Positions 30,198-40,851 of a DNA stretch of 64,000 bases are shown one piece after another. Source of the stretch: Cladosporium sp. IMV 00045 (taxonomy: Eukaryota > Ascomycota > Dothideomycetes > Cladosporiales > Cladosporiaceae); NCBI GenBank assembly GCA_001931905.2, contig MSJI02000687.1:51168-115167 (forward strand), read 5' to 3'. The position numbers and the translations under genes were made by a program. Below the pieces are notes generated by a model. The model did no database searches and was not told where the DNA came from. It saw only the letters and a program-made list of their open reading frames with translations. How positions within the stretch are numbered: the first letter of the stretch is position 1; every line of letters starts with the position of its first letter.

Positions 30198-33100
30198 TCA
30201 GTTCTTCAGGAATATAATTTCACGGCCAGATAAGCGACAATGTGCCGTTGAGAGAGGAGTGAAAGAATCATCTGGACAGCGGAATGTGTTTCTCTTTGGG
30301 TTTTGCGACTTTTCATTATTTTGTAGAGAGTTTGTTGATTACTGGCGCTGAAGCCAATCCTATGGAGGGACTTGACATGGGAAAGTCGATGTGTGTAAAG
30401 ATTGCTTTTCTGAACGAATCCAAAAATTTCCCTTCTGATTTGGTTCCCAAATTGTTTGTGTCCCAAATTGTTTGTGCTGTTGTAAATGGTATTGCAAGGA
30501 GGTCGATGATGGCCGGGAATGTCGGCAGGCATGTCGCATTTCGTGTCTCTTTCGGGCATGGCCTTGTTGAGCTTAGACATGATTCGACCTGGAGGTATGG
30601 ATAACAAGCATGCTGAAGCTTGTGAGACTATGAAAGCCCGTTGTTTGTCAGTATTCGATCCTCACTGTCGCTGCACTTGGTGCCATGTGTAACGTGTCGG
30701 GTCTGCCGAATCTCTTTCATGCAAGCTGGGTTCGAGCGTGTTCGGGTACTCAATCGAATTGTTGCGCGTAGCTTCATTGGCTACCGCGGCGTATCGTGTC
30801 AAGTCGAGACATAGACTCATGCTGCTTTTCAAATTGACCTGTCTCGCGGTGTTGCGAAATCTGGTCGCTCGTTGCTCGAATGATACTACCTGTAATTGAG
30901 ATTTAGGCTCTGGCTTAACAAGCAAGCCTTTGGCTTGCCATCATCAGCTTTTGAGTGTAGATCCCTGATGCCGAGGAACTCAGTGATTCTCTTCCGAATT
31001 TCTCGGCCCCTCCAACAGTGAAGTTAAGTTCTTCGTGTAGGGAGGCCATGGTGCTGCATTCCAAGCCTCCACCGATCGCTCGGTCATCTCGTCGGCGCCG
31101 GCGCTGCAGCGAAAAGGCTCAGCCCGCTGCAGCGTTGAGTGCGGCTTTTGGAGGAGCCTGTGAAGTGACTGGCATTGCTTCAATATAGCATCGCCGTCAG
31201 CGTGAGGTGATGTTGGGTCAGGAGAAGCGGCGTGGAAGGCGGTAGCCCACAGCACAGCAGCCAGCAACCCCGACCACCCTTGAGCTGCCCTTCTCGCCGC
31301 CAAGTCCGACTTTCACGACAACGTCCCTTCAACAGCGCCATCAATCCTCCACAATAGCCATCAAGGCGTCTACGACGACGACATGGTTGCATCGCAATAA
31401 ACACACGTGGTATCTACGCAGCGGCTTTCAGGTGTACGGTCGCTGATACAGCTTCGACAGCGGCGATGTCTTCCGCTCTACCGACAGCCACCCGAACACC
31501 ACCCAACTGTGAACACGATGATTGATAAAGGCGATCAGCAATCAGGGGCCAGCGCCCGCAGATGATGGGACTAAGTGCAATGTCCTAGCCAGTCACTCCC
31601 AACACCATCTTACCAAGATGGCGCGCGAAGGCTGCGTCCGCAATAGCGGCTCCGACCCAGAAGAGCATTGAAGGCCATACGCACCGGTTCGACATCTCGC
31701 CAAACAGCGAATTCTCCCGGGTACGACAGGATCTCGATACAGTCCATGATCCCGACCCTACGGACTTGCCGGCCAATATTCAGATTGCACTTGAAGCCCT
31801 TGGGCATTTGCCACCTCCGGAGGCGAGTGGACTCCGCCCTGGAAGATCAACGACTGCGATCTCAAAAATAGAGCCTGACCGCTCAGCTCCATTATCGCAA
31901 GTCCGTTATATTCTGCTCAGATGATGCTGAGCATCCGTGGAGGGCTTGTCTCGAAATCTGGGATTATGCGCAGCACTTGCGACACCGAGCGAAACAATAG
32001 CCCCAAATAAACGACATGCAAGAGTACCTGGACACGATTCGACCTCCCTTGGAACCGTACCAGCGATGACTAACCGGCTGGAGTCTGGATCTTCGGAATT
32101 ATCACGGAAGCGCATCTGTTAGAGACTCAAGGACGATCCCACTTCGAATAGTTGCGACACTCCCGTCACTTGGATAGGAAAAGAGATGGATTGGAGTATA
32201 TTGTTCGGCCGGAGCATAGTCCAACAGCAATATCAAAGCTGTTGAGTGGGATGCTGCCTTGAAAACTTTATTGCGACAAGGCAATCGAGACCATCGAGCA
32301 TTCTCGCGCGGATTTGACCCGTGGCGAACCCAGGCAGAAAGACCCGCCGGAGCTAACAGATGCAAGCCTGCAAAGACTAGTCTCAGCATTCCTCAAATGA
32401 TAAAGAGGAAAATCGGCGCTGTTCGCAAGCCAGCGGGCTTTGGCTGCACCGAATACCTCGCATGGAGTTAAACGGCCGACGCTTGCAGCACATCTGCTTA
32501 TTGGGAAGGCCTTGGTGGGCCTCTGACGCCCTTGAAAAAGATCTTCAGTGCACTTTTAGCTGCTGGTGGCATGTTTACGTTGTGCTCACGACTACGACAG
32601 CCCCGAACTGAACGGAGTTCCTTGCATGCATGCCACTACCAAGGCAGTTTAGAGAGACTCGAAGAAATCCAAAGGCGACATGGATCCAGGATTCGCATCT
32701 TGGCAGTATAAAGCCTTTGCTGCATCATCCTTGAGGACGAACATCCAGGCAACTGGTAGCTGGGTCATTGGCCCTTTCCCAGCTTCGGTGCACGACGCTG
32801 TAGGCTCTTCAAGGCTTACGTGCGTGCTGATGAAGATGATCATGAGCTTGCAATCACGTCTGCTGTTGGCCAGGAAGCAAATTCTCGATGTCTGCAAGTG
32901 TTATCGTGCGTCGACAATCTCAGTGTCAGTCAGGCCAATTTTGCCGCATATGCCGGTCCGTTACGGCATTAATCGCAATTCATATGTTATCTGGTGCTTC
33001 CGGATACATCCACGCCGCCGTACAACGGCTCCTTAATGCAAGCTATCAAGTCATGCCTGGTGGTTGTGTGCGCTTCGGCTTGCCCTGCTCTTACGGCCAT

Positions 33101-36100
33101 AACGCCCGGAGTCGTTCTGCAATGGCCTTGCCATGGGGGCTTGCCTCGCAGAGCTGTTTTTTTGCTTGCCGCCCACTTGCCGTCCTTTTTCCAAAATGCA
33201 TGACGATTCGGTCCTTGACGCAGGATGCTGTCTATTGCAAGGGCATCGTAGAGCCAGACCGCTCGATATCTGCTGGCTCAGGTTGTCGGTCTCCCGCAAC
33301 CCAGTGGTTTCCTCTGACTCTTGCTGCCCTTGCGAAGGTCATGCTCGACGTATAAACTCCGCAGTAGCGATGATCCGTCACGCCACGGTCGTCGCTGCCT
33401 CGCATGCAGTCCAAATCCTTTCACAAATCCTTCTCTTGTAGCGCTCTTGAATCCAACGGGAGTCTGCAAGAGTTGTCGCTGGCCAAGTACCGCCTCTCAG
33501 ACGTCCGTCTCTTCACCTGCTCGGAGCAAGGGGCGTCCGATCGCAGGTGCGTGTCGCGGTTGTGCTGTGTGAAAGGCATGTTACGCGCATTCGAGTCAAA
33601 GGACCACCCATGCGGCATGTCGTGTGGGCTTGTCATCTTTGCCGCTGCTGTTGAATTGGCGATACATCCGCCGCCCATGTCTATCAACGGCTGCCTTTGT
33701 CATCCATGCTCTTCCTCATAGCAAGAGTCGATCGCCTGTGTGCTCTCTCGGGTTCGAGGCGCTCGGGGTATCGTAAGACTGTGGTTTCGCGGGAGTGGCA
33801 AACGGCTGGTGACTGCGCATCGGTCTGGTGTCGGCGATGGTAGAAAGGGAGCCGTGTTGCCGAAACAAACTTGTCATGACTGCTCGATCGGCGAAAGACA
33901 TCTGCATGGTGGCCGGTACGGGCGTTTTTGTGCTGTGTTGAGCGTGCCATCCGCCGCCGCCGTCGCGCGAGAGCTATCCCAGTGCGGTCGGCACGCAATT
34001 CCTACGGGCGCACGCAATAGCGCACTTGTAGGGAATGAGCTCTTCGTATCGATGTCTTGAGGCCTCTCTGCATTTGGATGTCATACCTCCGTGCGCTCCA
34101 CCTTCGTGCGCTCCACCGAAGCTGAGTGAGGAGACCAAGCTGGCAACTGGCGGTCTCTCTGGGCGTAGCCCTGGGACCTGCAACAGTAGCAACGCAACAC
34201 GCATTGCCGGCTGGATGTAAAGGCCCGTAAAGAGCACATACTATCATAGAAGCATGCCCTTGTCTTTGGCGGGTGCTGTTGGCCTACCTCGAAAGAGTGT
34301 CCCTCGCTGACCGGCCGTGAGTTGCACGGCAGCGCAGCCTGCACTCGACGCAGCGTCCCACGGCGACGACAACGGCGACGGCGACATCAAATGTCTTCAT
34401 GACAATGAGCATAATGGCTACGATGAGAAGCAAGGGAACGACGGCATCAACACGTATGAGGACGTACATGGAACACTACCTCACATCACATCACATTACC
34501 CAGCCACCCTTGAACTACACCACGCTCCGCGCGCAAGTAGAGATACACAACAAGAAACAAAACATCGCAACACTGCAAAGCGACTACAAACTCTTCTCCA
34601 AGCACCGGCGAATGCCAATGACCTTGATGAAAAGTAATTGTTTGTTGGTTTCCAAAAATTTCCGTGTCAGGGGTGAAAAGGACAGATACGACACTGGGCC
34701 CGAGCCCCCTAATGATGGAGTACGTAATCCAGCCACCCACGGTACAATGACTGGCGCACCCATCCCCTGAAAGTATGAAGAGAGAAGAAGAAGAAGATCA
34801 GGGGAAGAGGGCAGGGCGAGGTACTTATACCCTGCTGACGCCCTCACAATCAACGCTGGCTTGGCGTGGCGCTAGTCCTGATCGGAGAGTCAGAAGTGGT
34901 TGTTGTAGGTGAGCGGAGGTGCCTGAGGCTCCTGAGCGGAGGCCGACGGCGACGGTGTGCCTCGCACGATGGTCCTGCGACGATGAGGGTGGCTCGAGGA
35001 GGATGCTCTGGCTCGCGGCATGGAGCTCCTTGTCACCATGCATGAGGCCGGGTTCTATTTGTCCAGCACTCAATACCGAGGGCTAGGGTCAGACCTGGTG
35101 GGCACCCTGTTCCTGATGCGCAGCCAGCAGCCAGCAGTTGCTTCTTCACCACCAGCTTGAGGAATCTCCCACGACGATGAGCTGAGCTGGCGAGGGGCCT
35201 GGCCGCAAGGTCTCGCACGTAGGCCATGGGATCTCCTGATTCTTCACGACAACATTGTAGACTACAGCCAGCGGTGATGATTTGTTTGACTCTCTTCACA
35301 ACTACCTGAGACAGCTTGCGCAAGCTGCGCGCGGTGAAACGGTAAGGAAGCCAATGTGGCTGACAAGTCGGCGGACTCACCCCTTTTCTCCAATCTACAG
35401 AGGGTCATTCAAGTCCACTTACGATGCAGAGATCGCGCAGGCTCTTTGAATCATGGCTCGATACCATGGGCAGGACGTGCTGGTGCTGCCAGAGTGGCTT
35501 TCAAACACCGAGCATGACAAGGTAGGTATTCAACAGCAGTATCCCCAAACTACAGCTCACGGCAAGCACTTGCGAAGGTATTCGCCAGCGCCTACGTCGA
35601 CCCTTCGATGACCAAGGACAGTGAAACCACCAGCGGCGACAAGTCTTCATCGGTTTATCCCTCCACAGCTCTTCTCATCTACCCATCAGTTGTCCTCTTC
35701 CAGGCATCCTTCTTCCTGGTTCAAATTGCTGCGAGCCGCGGCCACGAAAGGCCCAGAAGTCCATTCGGATTGGACTGTGCAAGGTTGGTATGCGTATTTT
35801 CGATGCTGGACACGGTTACAACCGCGGAATTTTGTGCTGTGTGTCGAGCTTAAAAATTATGTGAAAAATGTTCCCCAGCGAATGACTTGAGGTAAAGGTG
35901 AGGTCAAGTGAAAGTTCGATCGTCAGCCGCCATGGGCGTTTTACAGTTTTCGGGTGTTTGGACTTCTTACATCAAAAATTGATTACAGCATTGTTTCAGA
36001 TTGCTCAAGAGACCAGGTCTGTCAAACACAAGCAGCAGGCAGCGTGGATTGACATCGAGCTTAATACGGCGTTTGCTACTGAGTAGGAACAAAGAGGCTA

Positions 36101-36230
36101 TCCAGCAACCAACTGACATCGCAATAAACCCAAACAACCCAGACCGCCACAGTTCGCAGGCGTGGAGCAGCTTCAATCGAACCATATATCGGCAACTGAT
36201 TATGCACACAGCCTGATTACACATGCAGGG
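30198..36230. other. Gene-poor region
   Basis: About 6 kb with no recognisable domain on either strand. It holds many short overlapping frames; the longest ATG-started one is 155 codons at 32888-33355, with no homology. One low-confidence two-exon frame at 35453-35853 is listed separately. Base composition is not AT-rich, so this is not a classic RIP-scarred transposon block. No tRNA-like box pair was found. Confidence 0.5.
35453..35853 (+). CDS. Possible two-exon small protein (114 aa), low confidence
   Basis: Exons 35453-35521 and 35578-35853 join in phase 0 across a 56-nt intron (GTAGGT ... GCGAAG) to give MARYHGQDVLVLPEWLSN followed by a Ser-rich and then hydrophobic stretch. The first exon has good protein-like composition and the donor fits fungal consensus. 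No family is recognised, and the second exon may belong to chance sequence. Confidence 0.25.
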
Positions 36231-36234
36231 ACTC

Positions 36235-37460
36235 GGCGTTCATGCCGCTCCTCGCAGCCATCCGTTAGTTGTGCCACCTCACCCTCCCACACTGTTATCC
36301 CGACACTCCAATGCCTTGCAGAGGCAATCTTATCATCCCCTGCAATCGATACGCAGAAGTGAGATCACGCATGCAAGCATCCATTAGTTGTACGACCTCG
36401 CCTCCTACTATTTCCAGCGCTCCACTGCCGTGCAAAGGAACGTTCATCATCGACGCCCAAGGAGAAGGTCACTCAGATCCCGCAAGTTGCGATCCGTTAG
36501 TCGTGGCACTCGCTCTCATACTGACACAGCGCGGTGCTGCTGCTGAAGTCTGTCTTCATAGGCGGCCATCAGTTATCTGTGCTATCTAGGTTTCACTTGG
36601 AGAAGCAGCAGTCGCCCACTAAACAGATCATCCTTCGTTGCAGCGCGGGTGAAACAAGCCATCGGCAGGCCTCCGTTAGCCGCACCACCTGAACGACGTA
36701 CCATTGCCGCGCATCACCACACGACGCAGCATGGTTCTTGCTCTTCTTTGATTCGCCAAGGAGAACCATCCATACGTCGAGCCGTATTTGCAGAGCCCTC
36801 TGTTAGCTGCACCACCTCAGCGTCGAATGATTCTACGCATTACAGCGTATATGTACACCAAGCAATTCTGTGCGTTGTGGGGGATGCTGTTGTCCAGCCA
36901 TCCGTTAGCCGTGTCACCTCAACGACGTATCATTGCCGCTGATTCACCACATTCAGCAGTACTTCACTTCCAGATCTTGCATGCGGTGACGAGCACTTTC
37001 TCAGGGCAAAGTAGAATCTTTGCACAGCACTCCAATTAGCTGCACCATCTCAGCGACGAATCATTTCCACACATCACCACCGCAAGCAGAGCACTGAGTC
37101 GTTTTTCATCCCTCCACGCAGCTCTTCTTTAGCCGCACCACCTCAGCGACGTATCATCTCTACTCGCCATCGCACCAAGTAGCACCATGAATCGTGTTCA
37201 TGATCCGGACGTCGTTCCGTAAAGCTCTCTGTTAGCTGCACCACCTCGCCAACCTCTCATTTCCATGTATCGCCACACGCAGCAGCACCTATCTTACAAC
37301 TCCAAGCGACCACCCCTCTCTGCCGTAGAACCTCACACCGCAGGCCCTCGGCTTCACATGCCTTTGCAGAACCAATGGATGAAGGCGCTTGCGGACATGC
37401 AGCAGCAAGCAGAGAGCCGCAGCCGGCATATGCGGGTTTTGCGGCCATCCGTTAGTCGTG
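36235..37460. repeat. Degenerate tandem array, about 12 units of roughly 105 bp
   Basis: A recurring core resembling TCCGTTAGCCGCACCACCTC is found at 36261, 36380, 36493, 36569, 36672, 36799, 36901, 37031, 37123, 37228 and 37448, with a weaker copy near 37319. Spacing is mostly 75-130 bp. In the middle units homology continues through AGCGACGTATCATT and CATCACCAC to GCAGCA, so roughly 60-70 bp per unit are shared. Units 1-2 form one subfamily and units 5-10 another. Copies differ by many substitutions and indels. The frame is not preserved, so it is not a coding repeat as it stands. Confidence 0.8.
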
Positions 37461-37696
37461 CGAGGGGCGAGGGAGTGGTGATTCGCGGTGGCTGAGGTCT
37501 GGATGGCTTCGCTTGTCGACTCGATCTCTCTGCAATCAAGGCTGTGGGTTTTCTGTTTGTGTTGCACGACTTACTTGCGGGAGTGTTTTTGTGTATGCTG
37601 TACCACATTAGAAGGGATGCGAGAAGTCGAAGGATGAAAGGGTGAAGAAAGAGGTCGATATGCGAATGCACAGAGTTGATTGACAAAATCTAAGAT

Positions 37697-38482
37697 CTAT
37701 CGATTCTTCATCTGGCGCGAGATGGTATTGTTCGCAAACAGCTCACGTCTCCGTAGTCGGGTGGCTTCCCAGCGCTCCCAGCCCGCATCGACCAGATCTT
37801 CGTTGACGAGGAGGTCACGCATTCTCAGCCATCGTATAGGTCCAAAGTCGAGCAAGCTGTCGACGAGGCCGTAATGTCTCGCGATCGAAGTGACGACAAA
37901 CCAAGCAAGACCGCAGAGAGAACCGACGGCAAAGCCGACGTAGACTTGCCGAGGGCTGTGGTAGTTGAGATGACTATGAAGGAAATCGTCAGATCCAATG
38001 ACTTGCTTGCATACTTCTGGCAAAAATAATACATACATCCTACTCTGCGCAACCGCAACAGCGCCCACCATAGCCGCCAGCGCGAGCGCAACTCTCTGCC
38101 ACATAGGCGTCGGGACATGAGTTTTGCTCGCGTTCTCCTTCCACGGATCATGTCTAACAACGACCCAAAGGCCCAAATAAACCGCGAAAAACGCCACAAA
38201 CTGCGCATGGCTGCTGGGCATGCCGTAACCCTTCCCCAGCATCTGCGCCGGCCTCGCCTCGCGAATGTACCTCTTGAGCACCCAGTTCAGCGCCTCGCAG
38301 GCCATCTGGCCGGCGAACATGAGCAGGATTTCCACCTCGCGCGAGGAGTAGAGGAGCGTGGCGTAGGCGATGCAGAGGGCTTGCGGGACGAGGGCGAGGA
38401 AAGCGCAGGCGTGGGAGAGGCGGGACGAGGGGTCGTAGTGGACGTGGGTGAGGGAGAGGGAGGCCAGGGGCGGAGCTTCCAT
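37697..38482 (-). CDS. CAX4: Dolichyldiphosphatase (PAP2 family)
   Basis: Exons 38482-38037 and 37973-37697 give 240 residues. Splicing out the 63-nt intron restores AQSRIHLNYHSPRQV, as in homologues; the intron is a stop-free multiple of three, so the uncorrected frame reads through. The ATG at 38482 (MEAPPLASLSLTH) fits the family start; an in-frame ATG at 38644 would add 54 low-complexity residues. The PAP2 phosphatase motifs are KRYIREARP, PSSHAQF and SRIHLNYH. Four membrane helices are visible. The enzyme dephosphorylates dolichyl pyrophosphate on the lumenal side of the ER, recycling the lipid carrier of N-glycosylation. It is divergent from the RBR ligase gene. Confidence 0.92.
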   Translation of the reverse strand: MEAPPLASLSLTHVHYDPSSRLSHACAFLALVPQALCIAYATLLYSSREVEILLMFAGQMACEALNWVLKRYIREARPAQMLGKGYGMPSSHAQFVAFFAVYLGLWVVVRHDPWKENASKTHVPTPMWQRVALALAAMVGAVAVAQSRMYVLFLPEVCKQVIGSDDFLHSHLNYHSPRQVYVGFAVGSLCGLAWFVVTSIARHYGLVDSLLDFGPIRWLRMRDLLVNEDLVDAGWERWEATRLRRRELFANNTISRQMKNR

Positions 38483-38939
38483 TTTGGCGGAGGGGGTGGC
38501 CGTGTCGACGGCGGCGGCGGCGTCTGGAAGTGTTTGGGTGCCGGTGTCCCGGCGGTGTCGAGGTTTGGAATCTGGTCTTGTTCCTTCAATGGTGGATTTG
38601 GTGCAGCTGGCAGAGCCGCTTGCGCACGAGCCAGCTTCAGCCATGCCTGCGGGACTTGCTGCTTGGATCAGGTAATCACTTTGCTGGACGACTCGCCACA
38701 ACCGACGCCACTTGATACATCTCAATTCACTTACACCTTATTTCTTTCTCGTGACGACAATTCAAGATCTGGACAGGTCAATCGTCAAAGAATCGGGAAA
38801 GAGGTTGTCAGTCGCAAAGGAAACATTTCACGATCGCCTTCACCAAGTGTTTGCTCCCAGTCATCATGCACAGCTCATGACCTGCAAGCGACGGTCTCAT
38901 CTTCATTCGACTGCATGACACCGGATACGTACAGCAAAC
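38483..38939. promoter_or_regulatory. Divergent promoter, CAX4 / RBR ligase
   Basis: 457 bases between opposite start codons (295 if the upstream CAX4 ATG is used). The part next to CAX4 is GC-rich with GGCGGC runs. No defined element can be assigned. Confidence 0.45.
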
Positions 38940-40448
38940 ATGGACGACACGTACGACGAACGTGAAGAAGAGCTGTCCTCGCTGACTGCGATCTATCCTG
39001 AACTCAAGCTCCACGACAATTATTCAGCATCTATCGACTTGCCTGTCACACCATCGTTGAAGGACGGTCAGGGCTTGTCTGTCGGTTTTCGCAGCGAGGT
39101 GAAATCCCCTCATGATACAGAAAGACTTCCCCTACCAGTCGGAGACTTGCCACAAAAATACCACATGTTCAAATATTTGCCGGATCTCAAGTTACACATC
39201 ACTCTTCCCGACGGCTACCCAGCCGAAAACCCGCCAACCGTCACCCTCGAGACGGATCCCGACTGGGCGCCTGCATTTGTCCTACGCAGGCTCGAAGAAA
39301 GTGTGGCTCAGCTATGGGAGGAGTACGGACGATGCCAGATACTGTTCACATACATCGATTCCTTAACTCAATCCGCCGAAGAGGGTTTCGGCCTCAACGA
39401 TAATGGCCAATCTTGGGAATTGCCACCATCTTACGAAAACCAACTCATCGATTTCAACATCGCAAAAGCAAAATCAATATTCGAAGCTGGCACTTACGAC
39501 TGTGGAATCTGCCTGGAGCCGAAGAGCGGGAAATCCTGCTATTTCAACGTCGACTGCGAACATGTCTTCTGCAAACCATGTCTTCAAGACTACTACACCA
39601 ACGCCATCACAGAAGGCGACGTCGACATCGTGCGATGCGTCGACCCCAACTGCGGCGAAGAGCAAGACGGCCCTCGTCCACGCAAAAAGCAACGCTCATT
39701 ACACCCACGCAAGCTCCTGGAAATGGGCATCTCAGAAGCAACAGCGCGTCGCTACGTCGAACTGAAGCGCCAAAAACGCCTCGACGTCGACCCGCACACC
39801 GTCTACTGTCCACGCAAAGCCTGCAAACACCCAGCCCGCAACGACAAATACCCACCCATCCCCCCAAACCTACAAGACTACCGCTCCGAAGACGACGAAG
39901 AAGAAGCCCTCACCCACCTAACTAAACTCTCCCTCCTCCCCGCGCCCGCCAAACTCTTCTCCGACAGCGACGTCGACGAACGACTCGCCGTGTGCGAAAA
40001 CCCCAAATGCACCATGGCCTTCTGCCGGATCTGCTACAAATCATGGCACGGGAGTTTCGAACGCTGCCACCCACGCGACGCCGACGAACTGAGCGCGGAA
40101 GAGAAAGCGTCGTACGACTACATAGCGCAGAACACCTCTCCCTGCGCCTACTGCCGGTGTCCCGTGCAGAAAACCTACGGCTGCAACCACATGCACTGCT
40201 ACCAGTGCAAGACGCACTTCTGCTATCTGTGCAGCAGTTACTTGGAAGAGGGGAATCCGTACCAGCACTTTAATAGAGAGGGAGATCCTTGCTACCGCAG
40301 GCTGTTTGATCTTGTAGAAGGGGATAATGGGGAGGGAGGTGGTGGGCAGTTTGTGGGCGCCAGGCATTGGGAGCAGATGGCTGTTGAGGCGGCTTTGGAG
40401 GCTGAGGAGGCCGAGGAGGCGTTGCGGGTTGCGGATTTGGCTGTGTAG
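38940..40448 (+). CDS. ITT1: RWD-RING-IBR-RING E3 ubiquitin ligase (RNF14/Itt1-like)
   Basis: An intron-free gene of 502 residues. An RWD domain occupies residues ~5-145 (EEELSSLTAIYPE, LPDGYPAENPP). RING1 starts at CGICLEPKSG (~188) and continues CEHVFCKPCL. The IBR zinc ligands lie in VYCPRKAC and CENPKCTMAFCRIC. RING2 is CAYCRCPVQKTYGCNHMHC, with the ubiquitin-accepting cysteine expected in GCNHM. RBR ligases pass ubiquitin through a thioester on RING2. In yeast, Itt1 is linked to translation termination; RNF14 acts on stalled translation factors. The C-terminus is an Ala/Glu-rich helix. Family assignment is firm; the substrate is inferred. Confidence 0.93.
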   Translation: MDDTYDEREEELSSLTAIYPELKLHDNYSASIDLPVTPSLKDGQGLSVGFRSEVKSPHDTERLPLPVGDLPQKYHMFKYLPDLKLHITLPDGYPAENPPTVTLETDPDWAPAFVLRRLEESVAQLWEEYGRCQILFTYIDSLTQSAEEGFGLNDNGQSWELPPSYENQLIDFNIAKAKSIFEAGTYDCGICLEPKSGKSCYFNVDCEHVFCKPCLQDYYTNAITEGDVDIVRCVDPNCGEEQDGPRPRKKQRSLHPRKLLEMGISEATARRYVELKRQKRLDVDPHTVYCPRKACKHPARNDKYPPIPPNLQDYRSEDDEEEALTHLTKLSLLPAPAKLFSDSDVDERLAVCENPKCTMAFCRICYKSWHGSFERCHPRDADELSAEEKASYDYIAQNTSPCAYCRCPVQKTYGCNHMHCYQCKTHFCYLCSSYLEEGNPYQHFNREGDPCYRRLFDLVEGDNGEGGGGQFVGARHWEQMAVEAALEAEEAEEALRVADLAV

Positions 40449-40851
40449 ATTTGGTATGCATTGGGGTGGGTGTCTTGCGGTTTAGCCATTTCCTTTCAGA
40501 GGTCTGTAGAGGCTTTGTATGTATTACGATTACATGAGAAGATTGATAGATTCCTATAGTCTTTTCCCCTGGGATGTGAAAACTCCAGCTGCCTGGTCTC
40601 ACGCTCTCGAAACCGTTCAGAGTAGTAGACGAATTTAACGAAGATGAAGCACGGTGATAGATACGCATGGCTGTCGTCAACAACAATGCTTTGGATCAAG
40701 TTTTCATTCTCAGCGTTGGGGTGTGATTATCAGCAAACCAGGGTATATGATAGCTGTGCATTTGGCATTTGCCTTGTCGCGCGAAGGAGAGCAGTAGCCA
40801 AGTCAATAGACGGCATCCAATTCAATTACCACACTCGAATTTCCTACGAAA
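40449..40851. other. Convergent intergenic region
   Basis: 403 bases between two convergent stops. I see nothing beyond 3' untranslated sequence. Confidence 0.6.

Noticed and set aside
32888..33355. 155-codon plus-strand frame in the gene-poor region
   Set aside because: It has an ATG, but the composition is Cys/Arg-rich and chance-like, frames overlap on both strands, and no family is recognised.
33741..33790. GGGTTCGAGGC resembling a tRNA T-loop
   Set aside because: No matching A-box or acceptor stem at a suitable distance.
36269..36942. Frames of 97-106 codons inside the repeat array, with recurring PSVSCTTS-like peptides
   Set aside because: The similarity comes from the DNA repeat; the frame shifts between units and stops are frequent, so no repeat protein is supported.
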